Source: Diploptera punctata (Eukaryota; Arthropoda; Insecta; Blattodea; Blaberidae). Taken from it: a stretch of 64,000 nucleotides of DNA. How positions within the stretch are numbered: the first letter of the stretch is position 1; every line of letters starts with the position of its first letter. The position numbers were made by a program, and so were the translations under genes. The notes below the pieces were generated by a model. The model made no database searches. It was not told the origin of the DNA and was given only the letters and a program-made list of their open reading frames with translations. The stretch spans positions 2,740,501 through 2,804,500 of the forward strand of contig JASPKZ010003844.1 of assembly GCA_030220185.1 (NCBI GenBank), read 5' to 3'. Shown piece by piece: positions 52,916 to 63,977 of this stretch.

Positions 52916-53535
52916 AATATAAGAAAAATAGTTTCTTCAAATCAGTCAAGAGAAAGGTTTATACTTAACCATTAGAAGAGTCAATATTATATAAAACTTG
53001 TGTCAAGAAATTTGGTCTTGTTGGACTTTATTCTTCTTAATGTAGACATATGCTAGTTCAGATTACTTAAGCCTCAAATGGTCCAGTTTAATAAGATGTT
53101 ACTGTAGGTATTGTATTGTTAGTAGACTCATGAAATAAGTTCTTACAAATAAAAAATAATATAAATATGTGGAATGATAACTCCAAAGAGCTTAAGCTCA
53201 TTAAAATGGCTATTGTCACTAATTAACAGTTAATACAGGGAAACACATTATTAACTTGATTCAGTCCCTCAAGACTTATTTCCAGTTTTCTTAACTGGTT
53301 TTTTGTTATTTCTCATGTAAACAATAACTCAATTGCCCCCTCAAGGGTGATGGGACCCTTTTCGAGAGTATGTACTAAAAAGGAAAATCTATGATATAGA
53401 ATAGCTAAGAATCAAATCTAGTTAGTCTCACATGTTAATATTTACAACAAAAAGGTGGTCACTCAATTGCTTAATATTGTCATTAAACAACTCACCTTTT
53501 TTTTTTAATTAGCCTTGATTATTCATATTACTCAC

Positions 53536-53787
53536 ATGTGGGGTGTTGATATTTTCACTCGTTAAAGCATTCAAATGTAAAATATATTGTCTAATATTCA
53601 TAATTGAGGGATATGCTTGTGACTGTATTAGTGAACTGAAATATGCTTGATCGTATAGGTCTTTATTGAAAAAGCAACTTCTTGGATCTGTTTGGTAGGG
53701 ATCATATAACTGTTGAGCCAGGCATTCAAAATCTTCAGGATTTGCATTATACTGTTCCAATATATTGTAGATTTTGTTCACTGTTTC
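53536..53787 (-). CDS. ANKMY1-like gene, most upstream exon found
   Basis: Acceptor gtgttatctag, donor CAT|GTGAGT, 84 codons, phase 0 at both ends. Protein ETVNKIYNILEQYNANPE, DFECLAQQLYDPYQTDPR, SCFFNKDLYDQAYFSSLI, MNIRQYILHLNALTSE. A longer frame runs past the donor to a stop at about 53510; the donor is preferred because it is strong and keeps phase. No repeat motif, so membership in the gene rests on strand, spacing and phase. No start codon; more exons must lie upstream, out of the window. Confidence 0.62.
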
Positions 53788-54047
53788 CTAGATAACACAA
53801 TATGGAAAATATTTACTAGTAAAAGAATACATAGTACATTTAGAAGTTAATTAATACTTTTGGATAAGCTTAATTGTGGAAATATTAATTGTTACTTATA
53901 ATGAAAACTTATTTTGGCAACACCAACCTACCATCAGACTGAACAAAAGCAGTCACAATTCCAGTCCTGAAACCAGCCAGCATTAAGTTCATACAGACCT
54001 GTAGCATTGGCATCTACCATAGCCAAAATCCAAGTAAGGATGATCTC

Positions 54048-54413
54048 AGCTTGTTCACCGCTGTCGTCTCGAGGTAGCTTGCTGCCTTGTCATGCAGCGG
54101 ACCCGGGTTTGATCCCCGGTCGGGTCAAGTTTCCTGAGTGAGGTTTTTCCTCACCTGTAAGATAAATGTTAGGAAACTTTAAGGCCCAACGATCCCCGAC
54201 CACCATCTGGTCATCATTATCATCAATATCATATTCATCTAATTAGCTTAAGTTTAGTTTAAGGCTTCTCCTGGCGCATCATCAACTCTCATATCATTGG
54301 CATAGCGTAACCCCGCATTCCAGGTGCCCCAACCTCAGAAGTGGTTTACAAGTACGCCATGCCAGGCGAGAACACCAGAAATGTCGAAATGACAACCTGG
54401 GGAATTAAAAAAA
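54048..54413 (+). mobile_element. SINE family B, plus-strand copy
   Basis: tRNA-like head (gtcgtctcgaggtagcttgc, B-box gggtttgatccccgg), body as 18935-19314 inverted, poly(A) at 54405. Target duplication gatgatctcagct on both sides (54035-54047, 54412-54424). Confidence 0.88.
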
Positions 54414-55689
54414 AATGATCTCAGCTCTCCTGAACTGGTATCTGGAAAACAAAAAAACCTATTAGGAGATGAACGAACAGGCTTCCGTCACAATCGATCA
54501 ACCTCAGACCAATTCAAAAAATCCACACAAGAGATAAAGACATCCTTCAACAAACAATAGAGCACCCTAGCTGTCTTCATAGACTTCAGATGCGCATACG
54601 ACTCTATCTAGAGAGCCAAATACATCCGCATACTATAAAAACTCAATGTAAAAGGAAACACGATATAATGGTTCTCCCAACCCCTAAACCCAAGGTGGAC
54701 TGCTATGCAATACAATAACTCAATGTCAAAATTCCGACAAACAAAAGTAGGCTTACCACAAGGTGCGGTTACAAACATCACCTTATTTAACATCCACATA
54801 AATGACCTCCCCAACAAATTCAGCTCATAAAATACATCATAATAGAAATGTTTGCAGACGATGTTGTTCTGTAAACGTCGGCCAAAACAATAATGAACAA
54901 TACCAGATATTGGAGAGCAGAATGAATCACGATCACGTCCTAACAATGTTAAATAATTGGGCCACAAATAACAGTATGGAGAAAAATACTGACAATATAG
55001 CATACCAGTTCTTCACTCTGAAACACAAATTAAGACTCTAAGTTCTGAATTATAAACAAAGATCTAACTAGAAGCGAACAAACCAAATATTTAGGAGTCA
55101 CACTGGATTAAAAAAAAACTCAGCTGGAAGCACCACATAAACACCATTATCAGCAAAGTCAACAAAATACTAAACTTATTAAAACGCTTAGCTGGACAAA
55201 CCTGGAAAACACACAAGAAATCCTGAATCCTACATACAAGACTTACATCAAACCCCAGATCAAGTATGGCACTGAAGTAATGGTCCACACACGTACTTAA
55301 AACATAGAGAAACAAGAGAGATCCCAAAATAATACCCTTAGATTGTTAACCGGAGCAATGAAATCAACACAAACCCTGGCACTGCAACTATGTACACACA
55401 ACTTACCAATACAATTAGAAATCAAACAAGAATCTGTAATCTCCTACTCAAAACTAAAAACATCTCCAAACGTAAAATGAGTAAAACAAGTCACAAATCA
55501 CTCTACCCTCAGAATCCAAGTACCCTCAATGAAAATCAGTCATGACTTACTGCAACAACTAAAAATCCCCACAGGCATAGAGAAAATTTGCAGAACTTTA
55601 AACCCATTAGAGTATCAGTCTTACAACAAAAATCTGACACTCCTAGACGAAGTCGAAAAAAAATACCGCGCAGATTAAGTAAGACAATT

Positions 55690-56345
55690 AATTATATTTA
55701 AAGAGAAAAATTATACGCCCAGAATGCGGCTTGAACCCACGACCTTTCGCACTCTGGGCGAATGCTCTACCGAGTGAGCTATCTGAGAAAGCTCCAATCT
55801 AAACGCAAATTCTTCTCTTATAGATATATGCTGTTAATTCCCGCGCACCAAATGCTATGAAACCTTTGCTTCTATCTTGCAAATGGTGGCTTCTTTATTA
55901 AGAACACATTTAATTGGGAATTTTACATTACATTATAAAGCCAGTACGGCTTCTTTCGATGATAAATCTGAGCGTATAATTTTTCTCTTCAAATATAATT
56001 TATCCATCATTGAGATGTATGAAATGAATAATAAAACATCGAAAGAAGCCTTACTGGCTTTATAATGTAATGAAAAATTTCCAATTAAATGTCTTCTTAA
56101 TAAAGAAGTCACCATTTGCAAGATAGAATCAAAGGTTTCTTAACATTTGGTGCCCGGGAATTAACAACGTATATAAGAGAAGAATTTGTATTTAGATTGG
56201 AGCTTGCTCAGATAGCTCACTCAGTAAAGCATTCGCCTAGAGTGCGAAAGGTCCTGGGTTCAAGCCCCAGTCTGAGCGTATAATTTTTCTATTCAAATGT
56301 AATTTATCCATCATTGAGATGTGTGAAATGAATAATAAAAACATT
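55690..56345. mobile_element. Palindrome of two tRNA-bearing elements
   Basis: The left half has a minus-strand tRNA-like sequence (about 55716-55790) and the right half a plus-strand one (about 56208-56280); bodies mirror (gccagtacggcttctttcg / cgaaagaagccttactggc). The right tRNA has anticodon stem TTCGC/GCGAA, loop CTAGAGT (anticodon AGA, U33 present) and B-box GGTTCAAGCCC. Each tRNA is enclosed by aagagaaaaatta-type inverted repeats. The centre region (tctgagcgtataatttttct) is a leftover of a third tRNA end. Confidence 0.8.
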
Positions 56346-56718
56346 TAAGACAATTAACCCACCCAACACTGAAGAAAGATATCTACTGCAAGAATGACTA
56401 AGAATCCGATGACTCTCTAATGACAAATGGAGAAGCAGGTGATGTAGTCCATTCAACACTGTTCTCTCATTACATTGGAGTTGAAGAAAATAAAACAAAT
56501 TTCAATGGAGAAAAAGGCTATCCATACCGGTCTACAAAAACTAATTTACAGACCTCAAGCATTTAACAAGGCAGTGATCCTTTCTGATACTACATAGCAA
56601 TAGAAGTAATGACATCAAACAAACACCCCCTGTCGCAAATTATTAGAGATACACGCCAAATTATCAATATACTCACCAGACTAAACTAAACAATTCATTT
56701 CAGTGGATACCCTCACAT

Positions 56719-57342
56719 TAGGGTGGACCGAAAAAAACTATTTTTTTTATTTCGAAGTTGTAATAGCGCGGAAAAGTTGCGAATTATAAAGACAAAAGAA
56801 AATCAAAATCGGTTGACATCTTTCGGTCGCGCAAAGGCTCTAAAGTTTGACAAAATATAAAAAACTTCATTTTTGAGATTATTTATTTATTTTTTTTAAT
56901 TACATATTTTCGTATTGTAATAGTTTGTAACATCTTCAAATAGAACCTAAAAAACATGGTGTTTTAATTTGGTTTAGATCAGTTGATATCTTCCGGTCGC
57001 GCATAAGCTCCAAAATTTGCTAGAATAATGAACAAGTTATATTTTTACGCTTTTTTGGCATTTGATAAATAACTTCCAGAGTATTGATTGTCAGATCCCA
57101 CAGATAGACATAAACGTGCTTAGCAAAGATCAGCAATACCCACTTGATATTAAAAAAGAAGAAAATAATTGTAAAAATTGTTTTTTTTTTCGTATTTTGC
57201 CAAACTTCAGAGACTTTGCGCTACCGAAAGATGTCAACCGATTTTGATGATTTTTCCCCATTTTTTTAGCTATATAATTAGCAACTTTTCCGCGCTATTT
57301 CAACTTCGAAATAAAAAACTAAGTATTTTTCGGCCCACCCTA
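56719..57342. mobile_element. hAT-type MITE, 624 bp
   Basis: Ends tagggtggaccgaaaaa and the inverse (tttttcggcccacccta), subterminal ttcgaagttgtaatagcg inverted. Eight-base target duplication cctcacat (56711-56718, 57343-57350), as expected for hAT. No transposase frame. Confidence 0.88.
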
Positions 57343-57712
57343 CCTCACATGTCGGATTGGCAGATCAATTGGCCGAAAAGGGGACCAACATTTAACACAT
57401 CAGAACGTCAATAAACCTATACACAACCAAAACTCTAATCAAAAGAAGAACCAAACAACAATTCCTCGACGACAACTCACAAAATATGGAACAATAAACA
57501 GGTCACCTGGGACACCAAAAAATTCAAACCAAGAAAAGAATCAACAATCTTCCAATTGAACTGAATAACGGCCATAACTGCCTCGCAACCCACATACATA
57601 AACCAAAAATATTCCAGGGTAACCATTGTGTAAAATAAAATAAGTTAAAGTATACCTTCTTAGGTAAAATCCGTCGTCCTCAACTTATAAAATAATTATG
57701 TAATCTTTATGT

Positions 57713-57751
57713 CTGTAGGCCTTTCAGAACATCCGTTCCATCTTCGGCAGG
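57713..57751 (-). ncRNA. Hammerhead motif, left arm
   Basis: CTG, core CCGAAGA (U4 to C), stem II GGAAC/GTTCT, GAAA, palindrome GGCC, triplet CTA, CAG pairing with CTG. Confidence 0.6.
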
Positions 57752-57824
57752 TCCCTCTTCGCTACAACATCCAGTAAGACCAGCAGCATCAACCATCATA
57801 CTGGATGTTGTAGCGAAGAGGGAC

Positions 57825-57862
57825 CTGCTGAAGATGGAACGAATGTTCTGAAAGGCCTACAG
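57825..57862 (+). ncRNA. Hammerhead ribozyme motif, right arm, intact core
   Basis: CTG, core CTGAAGA, stem II GGAAC/GTTCT with loop GAAT, GAAA, palindrome GGCC, triplet CTA, CAG pairing with CTG. All conserved residues hold. Stem I can be extended by the flanking repeat only in part. Same GAAA-NNNN-TACAG layout as 15898-15934 but different stem III. Confidence 0.72.
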
Positions 57863-58135
57863 ACATAAAGATTACATATTTTATAAGTTGAGGACGACGG
57901 ATTTTACCTAAGAAGGTATACTTTAAAACTCCGCCATGGCCGGTCCCAAGCCCGGATGAGAAAGGAGGAGGGGGAGGAGTAACAACCTCGTAAAAAAAAC
58001 AGTGTTCAGTTGGCTCCGACTGATAGTACTCTGTAAGGGCCCCTAGCCAGGGTTACGGTGAAGACCTCAACGGCAGATTCGGCGCAGAAGGAGTCCTTCA
58101 TCACGGCGGATCTGGCGGATGTGGCAACCCTCTAG

Positions 58136-58390
58136 ATGGGGTTAGTACATCCAGAAGCTGGACCTAAAGCTTTGAGGTGGCAGCCCCACCAATGGTCTAC
58201 TCTGCATAGCGTGGGTACTGCGATCAGAGGAAAACATATTACTCGTATTCGTCACAATGGAAACTCGGACGGACTTAACCAAAGACGACCTCAGCGTAGA
58301 ATTAAGGACAAACGATTTGGTATAAAAGATCGGATTAAAGTGGGAACTTGGAATGTCAGAGGACTAACGGAACAGGCAACTCTTGCCTAA
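58136..58390 (+). pseudogene. Fragment with start of an APE-type endonuclease
   Basis: 84 codons: GLVHPEAGPKALRWQPHQ, RIRHNGNSDGLNQRRPQR, then DRIKVGTWNVRGLTEQ and a stop. VGTWNVRGL is the typical opening of the AP-like endonuclease of RTE-type non-LTR ORF2. The remainder of the domain is missing; it ends in GAA repeats. Lies within the Penelope-type insertion, so it may be a captured or co-mobilised 5' end. Confidence 0.6.
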
Positions 58391-58639
58391 ACCAGGAAGT
58401 GAAGAAGAAGAAGAAGAAGAAGGTATACTTTTAACTTATTTTATTTTATGGCTCTCCACCTCAACGGTTTTAACAATGAATTTTATTAATATTAACCATT
58501 GTGTAATATGTAACCAACAGAACCACTAGCATTACAAACAAACATCATCTACTCACGGCTGAAAAACTGAAGAATACCAACACATTGCAACTTTCTTAGG
58601 ATTCCAGGAGACAAATTAAGCAAATCTTCAGTATCTGTA

Positions 58640-59375
58640 ATCAGAAACCAACTAACCAACTTAGAATGAATAGATATGAAATGTTACTTACATTCTTGAA
58701 AGATATTGATTTCTTATATGTTAATATTATATTTTTGCCCCACATAGTGGTGCTGAGCTTAGGAATAGCAGTATCCACAGGGTTGAACAGTCTTACTAAT
58801 TTCGTGCCAATCCACAGTCCCACGTCCTGTGAGCCATCAGGGTATGTGTATTCGCCAGGTCCATATCTTCGGTTGCCTTTATGTAATCCCTTGAATTACA
58901 TAACTCAAGTTAGAATTCATAAAAAAATATATTTGATCAATTTTTGCAAAAGAAGCTTAATAAGACCTTATAAAGAGTTTTTTTTTCATGCTCAGTATTT
59001 CAGTTATCGTGATAGTCTAAGATGAGAATTCTTTACAAATCTCAGGTAACCCCAACTTCTAATGGTCGAATTTCGATGATTTTAGAATACTTTTCTCGTT
59101 TTATTTTAATGGCTTATACCTAGTTTCGTTATGAAAAATCGAAAATTGCTGTTGCTAGAGCAGTTTTTGAATTTTCGCTTTAGGTTAACCTCCACTCCAA
59201 ATGTTTGATTTTGCTGATTAATGAATTCAACCATACTTTTCTTAATTGATTGCTATATATCCAGTTTGGTTTCGTAAGAATTGCTACTGAATAGAGCTTT
59301 AATAGTCACATGCATACATACATACACAGAGGCATGATGCACTAGACATTAAGATTTTTTTTGTAAGGCGATATA
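58640..59375. other. Intron or intergenic sequence without recognised feature
   Basis: A plus frame at 58666-59025 (119 codons) shows no known motif. 59090-59290 resembles Helitron-type body sequence (ctagtttcgttatgaaaaat) weakly. Confidence 0.4.
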
Positions 59376-59379
59376 TTAC

Positions 59380-60240
59380 AGTGCGTCGAAGTGGACGCTC
59401 TGTGTAATGCGACAAATATCGACACAGTAATTCAATTATTGCCAGACTCTGAACAACATGTCAGGTACGACTGTAGCTGGAACTTCTTCAATCATCATTG
59501 GAAGTTCACTTAGGACACGTGGTAGAAGAGGGACGTAAACACTTTTCTTTATGAAACCTCACAGAAAAAATGAACATTAATGTGGTAAAATCTGGGGATT
59601 GCGGAGGTCCTGTTTGTCCTATTCAACGTTTTGCCAGACTCTGAACAACATGTCAGGTACGACTGTAGCTGGAGCTTCTTCAATCATCATTGGAAGTTCA
59701 CTTAGGACACGTGGTAGAAGAGGGACGTAAACACTTTTCTTTATGAAACCTCACAGAAAAAATGAACATTAATGTGGTTAAATCTGGGGATTGCGGAGGT
59801 CCTGTTTGTCCTATTCAACGTTTTGCCAGACTCTGAACAACATGTCAGGTACGACTGTAGCTGGAGCTTCTTCAATCATCATTGGAAGTTCACTTAGGAC
59901 ACGTGGTAGAAGAGGGACGTAAACACTTTTCTTTATGAAACCTCACAGAAAAAAAAAAACATTAATGTGGTTAAATCTGGGGATTGCGGAGGTCCTGTTT
60001 GTCCTATTCAACGTTTTGCCAGATTCTGAACAACATGTCAGGTACGACTGTAGCTGGAGCTTCTTCAATCATCATTGGAAGTTCACTTAGGACACGTGGT
60101 AGAAGAGGGACGTAAACACTTTTCTTTATGAAACCTCACAGAAAAAAAAAAGAATATTAATGTGGTTAAATCTGAGGATTGCGGAGGCCATTTCATAAGG
60201 GCGTTGTTAACAGGTCCTGTTTGTCCTATTCAACATTTTA
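59380..60240 (-). pseudogene. Mariner-like transposase C-terminus with tandemly repeated segment
   Basis: The minus strand ends with NYCVDICRITQSVHFDAL and a stop (59380-59437). Upstream of it a 192-bp segment is repeated four times. Each unit encodes PPQSPDLTTLMF (the SPDLTPLD catalytic motif) and GFIKKSVYVPLLPRVLSE to VPDMLFRVWQNVE, in two frames. Not functional. Confidence 0.78.
59441..60240 (-). repeat. 192-bp tandem array, four copies
   Basis: gccagactctgaacaacatg starts at 59441, 59633, 59825 and 60018. Units differ at only a few positions and in the length of an A run. Confidence 0.95.
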
Positions 60241-60244
60241 GAAG

Positions 60245-60840
60245 CTTCTTCTTCTTCTTCTTCGTCTTCACGGTTTAGGCTTATTTACTAGCCTGTTCCG
60301 GCTCCAAATTGCTGCTCTTTCCATCTTTTCCTTGGTCTTCCCAAACTTCTTCTTCCTCGTGGTGAATAGTTGTATGCTGCTTTGGGTATTCTATTCTCAG
60401 TCATCCTTGCCAAGTGTTCTTTCCAGTTTGTTCTGTATTGTTGTGTTTAATTCCTCTACTTTTAGTTGATGGCTTATTTCTGTGTTGTGTTTTTTGTCTG
60501 TTCTTTGATATCCTGCTATTGGTCTGAGGAATCTCATTTCAGCAGCTTGTATTCTGGCAGATTGTTGTGTTGTCACTGTCAATGTTTCGGATCCATAAGT
60601 AATAATAGGCACTGCCATTGTCTTGTATAATTTCATCATAAATCTTTCCTGGCTTTATTTTTCAAAGTTCTTTTTAGTGTTCCTGTTATATAATTAAACT
60701 TATTTAGTTTGTTATTTATATCTGTTTCCGCTGTGTATGATATTTCGCAACCTAGGAAGTTATATGTTACCACTTGTTCTATTGGTTTATTTTCTAATAT
60801 TATCTTTGTCCGAACTGGATGAGCGCCCTTGAAGGCCATT
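60245..60840 (-). pseudogene. RTE-like ORF2 C-terminal fragment
   Basis: Frames from 60839 down: VTYNFLGCEISYTAETDI, TGTLKRTLKNKARKDL, then IITYGSETLTVTTQQSAR, AAEMRFLRPIAGYQRTDK and finally RRSLGRPRKRWKEQQ. 3' end in a CTT/GAA repeat (60247-60263). The frame changes at about 60638. Confidence 0.75.
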
Positions 60841-60844
60841 GTTT

Positions 60845-61238
60845 TTTATTTTTATGAGACGTTTTAGAAGCGCTTGATTAAAATTAATTGCGAACCTAAC
60901 AGTGGTAGTGAGGCGGTGCTCCATCTTGCTAGAACATATAATCACCTGAATCCTCATTGAGTTATGGCATTAATCGCAATTTGAGCATTTCAAGGTTAGA
61001 TATGCCATCAATAGCTAAGCCATAAAAATTGCGGACCACACAGCTTCCGATGTGACATGTATTATTATATTATTGCCAACATACGGGACAACATGCAGCA
61101 ACAGAAGAATCTTCAATGCATTAAAAAAAAACCTTAATTTCCAATGCATCATATGAGTCATCAAATATGTCAGCTTAAGTACGATAGTGTTTGAATTATA
61201 AATTTATTAAAGTGTGACTTTCTTTAATTTAGAGATTT

Positions 61239-61240
<2 letters not shown>
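60845..61240. other. Sequence without recognised feature
   Basis: No motif; ends at a (TA)n run (61241-61271). Confidence 0.5.
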
Positions 61241-61271
<31 letters not shown>

Positions 61272-61275
<4 letters not shown>

Positions 61276-61787
61276 TTCGTGTCACGTTGTTTGTCCGCGA
61301 TGGAATCCTAAACTACTGAACCCATTTTGAATAAAATTTTGCACACTGTGTGCAGTTTGATCCAACTTGAGACTTAGGGTAGTTTATAACTAAATTCATA
61401 GTCGCATTATTTTTAATGCAAATTATTTGTTTATTATTTAACAAAGAGTTATAATTATCTGTGAGTTCCATACGATTATAACAGATGGCGGTGTAATTAT
61501 CTGTGAGTTCCATACGATTCTAACAGATGGCGGTGTAAGGTAATTGGTATATTATTTAACAAAGAGAGATCCAGATGACTGTGCTTTTTGTTGCAACCGC
61601 GAATTTCAATTGAATTACGAATATTGATTATTTCATAATTTAAGTGTGTTCAGTGTTTATGTTATTTACAATATTATTAATATCGTGTGTAAGTATTAGT
61701 TTTAAGTAATCTGGCTGAAAGACAGCAACGTAATTTATATTTGTAACGTATACCTTAGCCACAGCAATGCGTGGCCGGGATTTCTAG
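61272..61787 (+). mobile_element. Non-autonomous Helitron, second copy
   Basis: Starts aaatttcgtgtcacgttg after the TA run, includes cctaaactactgaaccc, and ends with the hairpin gccacagcaatgcgtggc and CTAG. Over 90 percent alike to 10288-10831 by eye, including the internal direct repeat. Confidence 0.75.
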
Positions 61788-61799
61788 CATATATATAGC

Positions 61800-62640
61800 C
61801 TATATGAGGATATGAAGAATTTGAGCATTTGGGGGTAAAAGAGGTTAGACAAGAAAGTGACGTTAAGAACAGAATAAATAAAGGTAGAGAAAAAAAAGCA
61901 ATGTTAAATGGTGTCCTATGGAACAGACATGTAACCAGGAAAAATTAGTCACAAATATATAATTCAATAATGAGAAGTACTATCACATATGGAGCTGATG
62001 CATGAAATTCAACAAAAACTCATATCGATGGAAATGGATTTCTTGAGGAGAGCAGCAAGATATTCAAAATACGAGACAAAAAAAGTATTAAATATTCAAT
62101 AGCTTGTATAAGATATATAGTGTTCTGCCCGAGGGCAGGCCTTTCACTGCAGTCATATAATTTTCATGCTATGTTTTGCAGCTTTACTAGGGAATTATAC
62201 GTGTGGTAGCTTCCCGTTGCTTTCCACACTGATGAAATGATGATGATGATGATGATATGAAAATGATAAGGATGATTTTTGGGGACCGTTGGACGCTAGG
62301 CTTCATGACATTTGCCTTACAGGCGAGAAAAAAATCCTGAAAAAACTTCACCCAGGAACCTGTCCAGACTGGGAATCGAACCCGAGTCCGCTGCGTGACA
62401 AGGCAGCACGCTACCTCGAGATCACAACAGTATGGGCATGTACGACAAATGCAAGAAGAAAGGTTACCCAGAAAAACATTGGAATAATGTCCATCTGGAA
62501 AATAAAAGAAAGGAAGACTCCGAAACTCGTGAATATAAGAAATAAGAACTGGAACGAGAACAAGAGGACTGGAGGATATGCAGTGGAGAAGGAAAATAAA
62601 ATTGTAGGCACAGAAATATGTGTAAACATTGAAAATCTGT
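61800..62640 (+). pseudogene. Non-LTR ORF2 C-terminal fragment split by SINE
   Basis: First part (61800-62105): ISMEMDFLRRAARYSKYE; second part (62430-62640): YGHVRQMQEERLPRKTLE then, with frameshifts, RTGTRTRGLEDMQW. Family as 40440-40875. Confidence 0.65.
62236..62431 (-). mobile_element. SINE family B, truncated
   Basis: GATGAT-rich start, gggaccgttggacgctagg, cttacaggcgagaaaaa and a tRNA-like head with B-box gggaatcgaacccg. The 3' body is missing. Confidence 0.72.
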
Positions 62641-62758
62641 ATATAAAAATGTAAATACATAGATATATACTCATGTTCGATATCTAATCTACTAATTAGA
62701 ATTCATGAAGATTTGTAAAAATTAAAAAAATCGCTTCATGACTCCTTTAGAAACTTAA

Positions 62759-63470
62759 GGGAGGTGATGGGTGAAAGTTCTATTTTCTACAGTTTTTAAG
62801 CTACATACTTGATGTTTTGTACACACATTCATGCCATAATAGGTAATATTATATTAAAGTTTCATCCTTCTAGGCTTAAAGGTTTTTGAGTTATTGAAGC
62901 AAATCCATTTAAAAATTTGCATATTAAAAGTTTTAATAATTCCCATACTTTTTTAGTAAAATGTTTTAATTTTTTTCTACACGACCGCTGGCTCATTTAG
63001 AACAACACTGTACATTAAAGTTTCTATATCATATAATAAAGGAAGAAAAAAATATATACATCCTCTGCATATGCAATTTTTTAAAATTACTACACATATT
63101 TTATTTTTTATTTAAAAACTATCAATGTTGTTTCAAAATCCATGCATAGAATTTTATTAGCCATAGTGTGTGGGACATGCAGTTAAAATTTCGTGCTTCT
63201 ATCATTAAATTTGTCAAAGCTATTTTCATTTGAATGTATTGAAAAGCAATGAAAATAAAAGTGTGGAAAAGTCAATTTGAAAGTTTGCATGCAGTTAAAT
63301 TAGAATGTAGCATACATGCCCTAATACAGTCATTAGGGAGACTTACAAGCGCCATAGGACACTGAAACTTCACCAACTTCTACTTTAATGTACGTAGTAT
63401 TCTTTAATAAAAAAAAAACAAAAAAGCTAAATTTGACCGAAAATGTCGAAAATTTCACCCATCACCCCCG
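62759..63470. mobile_element. TTAA-flanked DNA element, 712 bp
   Basis: Ends gggaggtgatgggtgaaa and tttcacccatcacccccg, with TTAA directly on both sides (62755-62758, 63471-63474). No frame. TTAA duplications are used by piggyBac and Kolobok elements. An end of the same kind is at 18361. Confidence 0.75.
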
Positions 63471-63479
63471 TTAAACATA

Positions 63480-63977
63480 TTTGATACCAAGGTTATTTAT
63501 TCTAACGTCAATGAAGATTGCAAAGAAGGCAGGGACAATTTAAAACCTTCCTCCAATAAGTGTGTAACTAACAATTATTATGACATTATTTTAGATAGAA
63601 CACTATCTTTTAATCAAGCTCAACCATGTGGTAAATTATATCATGTCTTCTTAGCTGTATCGCACTTACTTACCTGGAAACTTGGTAATTTATTTTAACA
63701 ATTTAAAATCGCATTCCCACAAATGTATGGTTACACTCTTTTTTTAAGGCAGCTCAATTGTTAAATAGTTTACATTGCTTTTCACTATTTCTGAATACAC
63801 TAAGAGTACCTGTAGACTAAAGTTATAAAGAAATATCCAAAGGGCATTGGATGTTGTTAGTGAAACACCTTAATTCGTCTTTACTCTCTCAGTCTATGGA
63901 AAATTGTAGGCTACTATTATCAGAAGCGATTTTTGTAAAAGTACAATATATATATTCTTTTCCATTCATTTTTGTTT
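63480..63977. other. Sequence without recognised feature
   Basis: AT-rich, no frame or repeat recognised. Confidence 0.5.

Larger units (their letters stand above)
57634..58492. mobile_element. Penelope-type insertion with 14-bp target duplication
   Basis: taaccattgtgtaa flanks it (57620-57633, 58493-58506). The left part is a palindrome (57640-57930) with two hammerheads around gcatcaaccatcat. The right part is GC-rich, carries GAA repeats (58402-58420), and repeats the element's end (ggtatactttt, ttattttattttatgg). Confidence 0.78.
53930..58635 (+). pseudogene. Jockey-type non-LTR retrotransposon, shattered by four later insertions
   Basis: Pieces in order: SSYRPVALASTIAKI (about 53965-54035), ERTGFRHNRSTSDQFK and AVFIDFRCAYDSI, KVGLPQGAV and FNIHINDLPNKFSS, MFADDVVL (54849), YLGVTLD (55085), TLRLLTGAMKST (55335), HVGLADQLAEKGTN of RNase H (57349), and a tail to about 58630. 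Interrupted by a SINE (54048-54413), a tRNA palindrome (55690-56345), an hAT MITE (56719-57342) and a Penelope element (57634-58492). Many stops; old. Confidence 0.8.

Noticed and set aside
53509..53535. Extension of the upstream exon to the stop codon near 53510
   Set aside because: A strong GTGAGT donor at 53535 keeps phase 0; the extension would end the protein before its ankyrin repeats.
58666..59025. 119-codon plus frame
   Set aside because: No motif, no splice signals and no family resemblance; left unassigned.
62187..62660. 157-codon minus-strand frame with hydrophobic stretches
   Set aside because: It runs through a SINE and the reverse strand of a non-LTR tail; composition is that of T-rich DNA.
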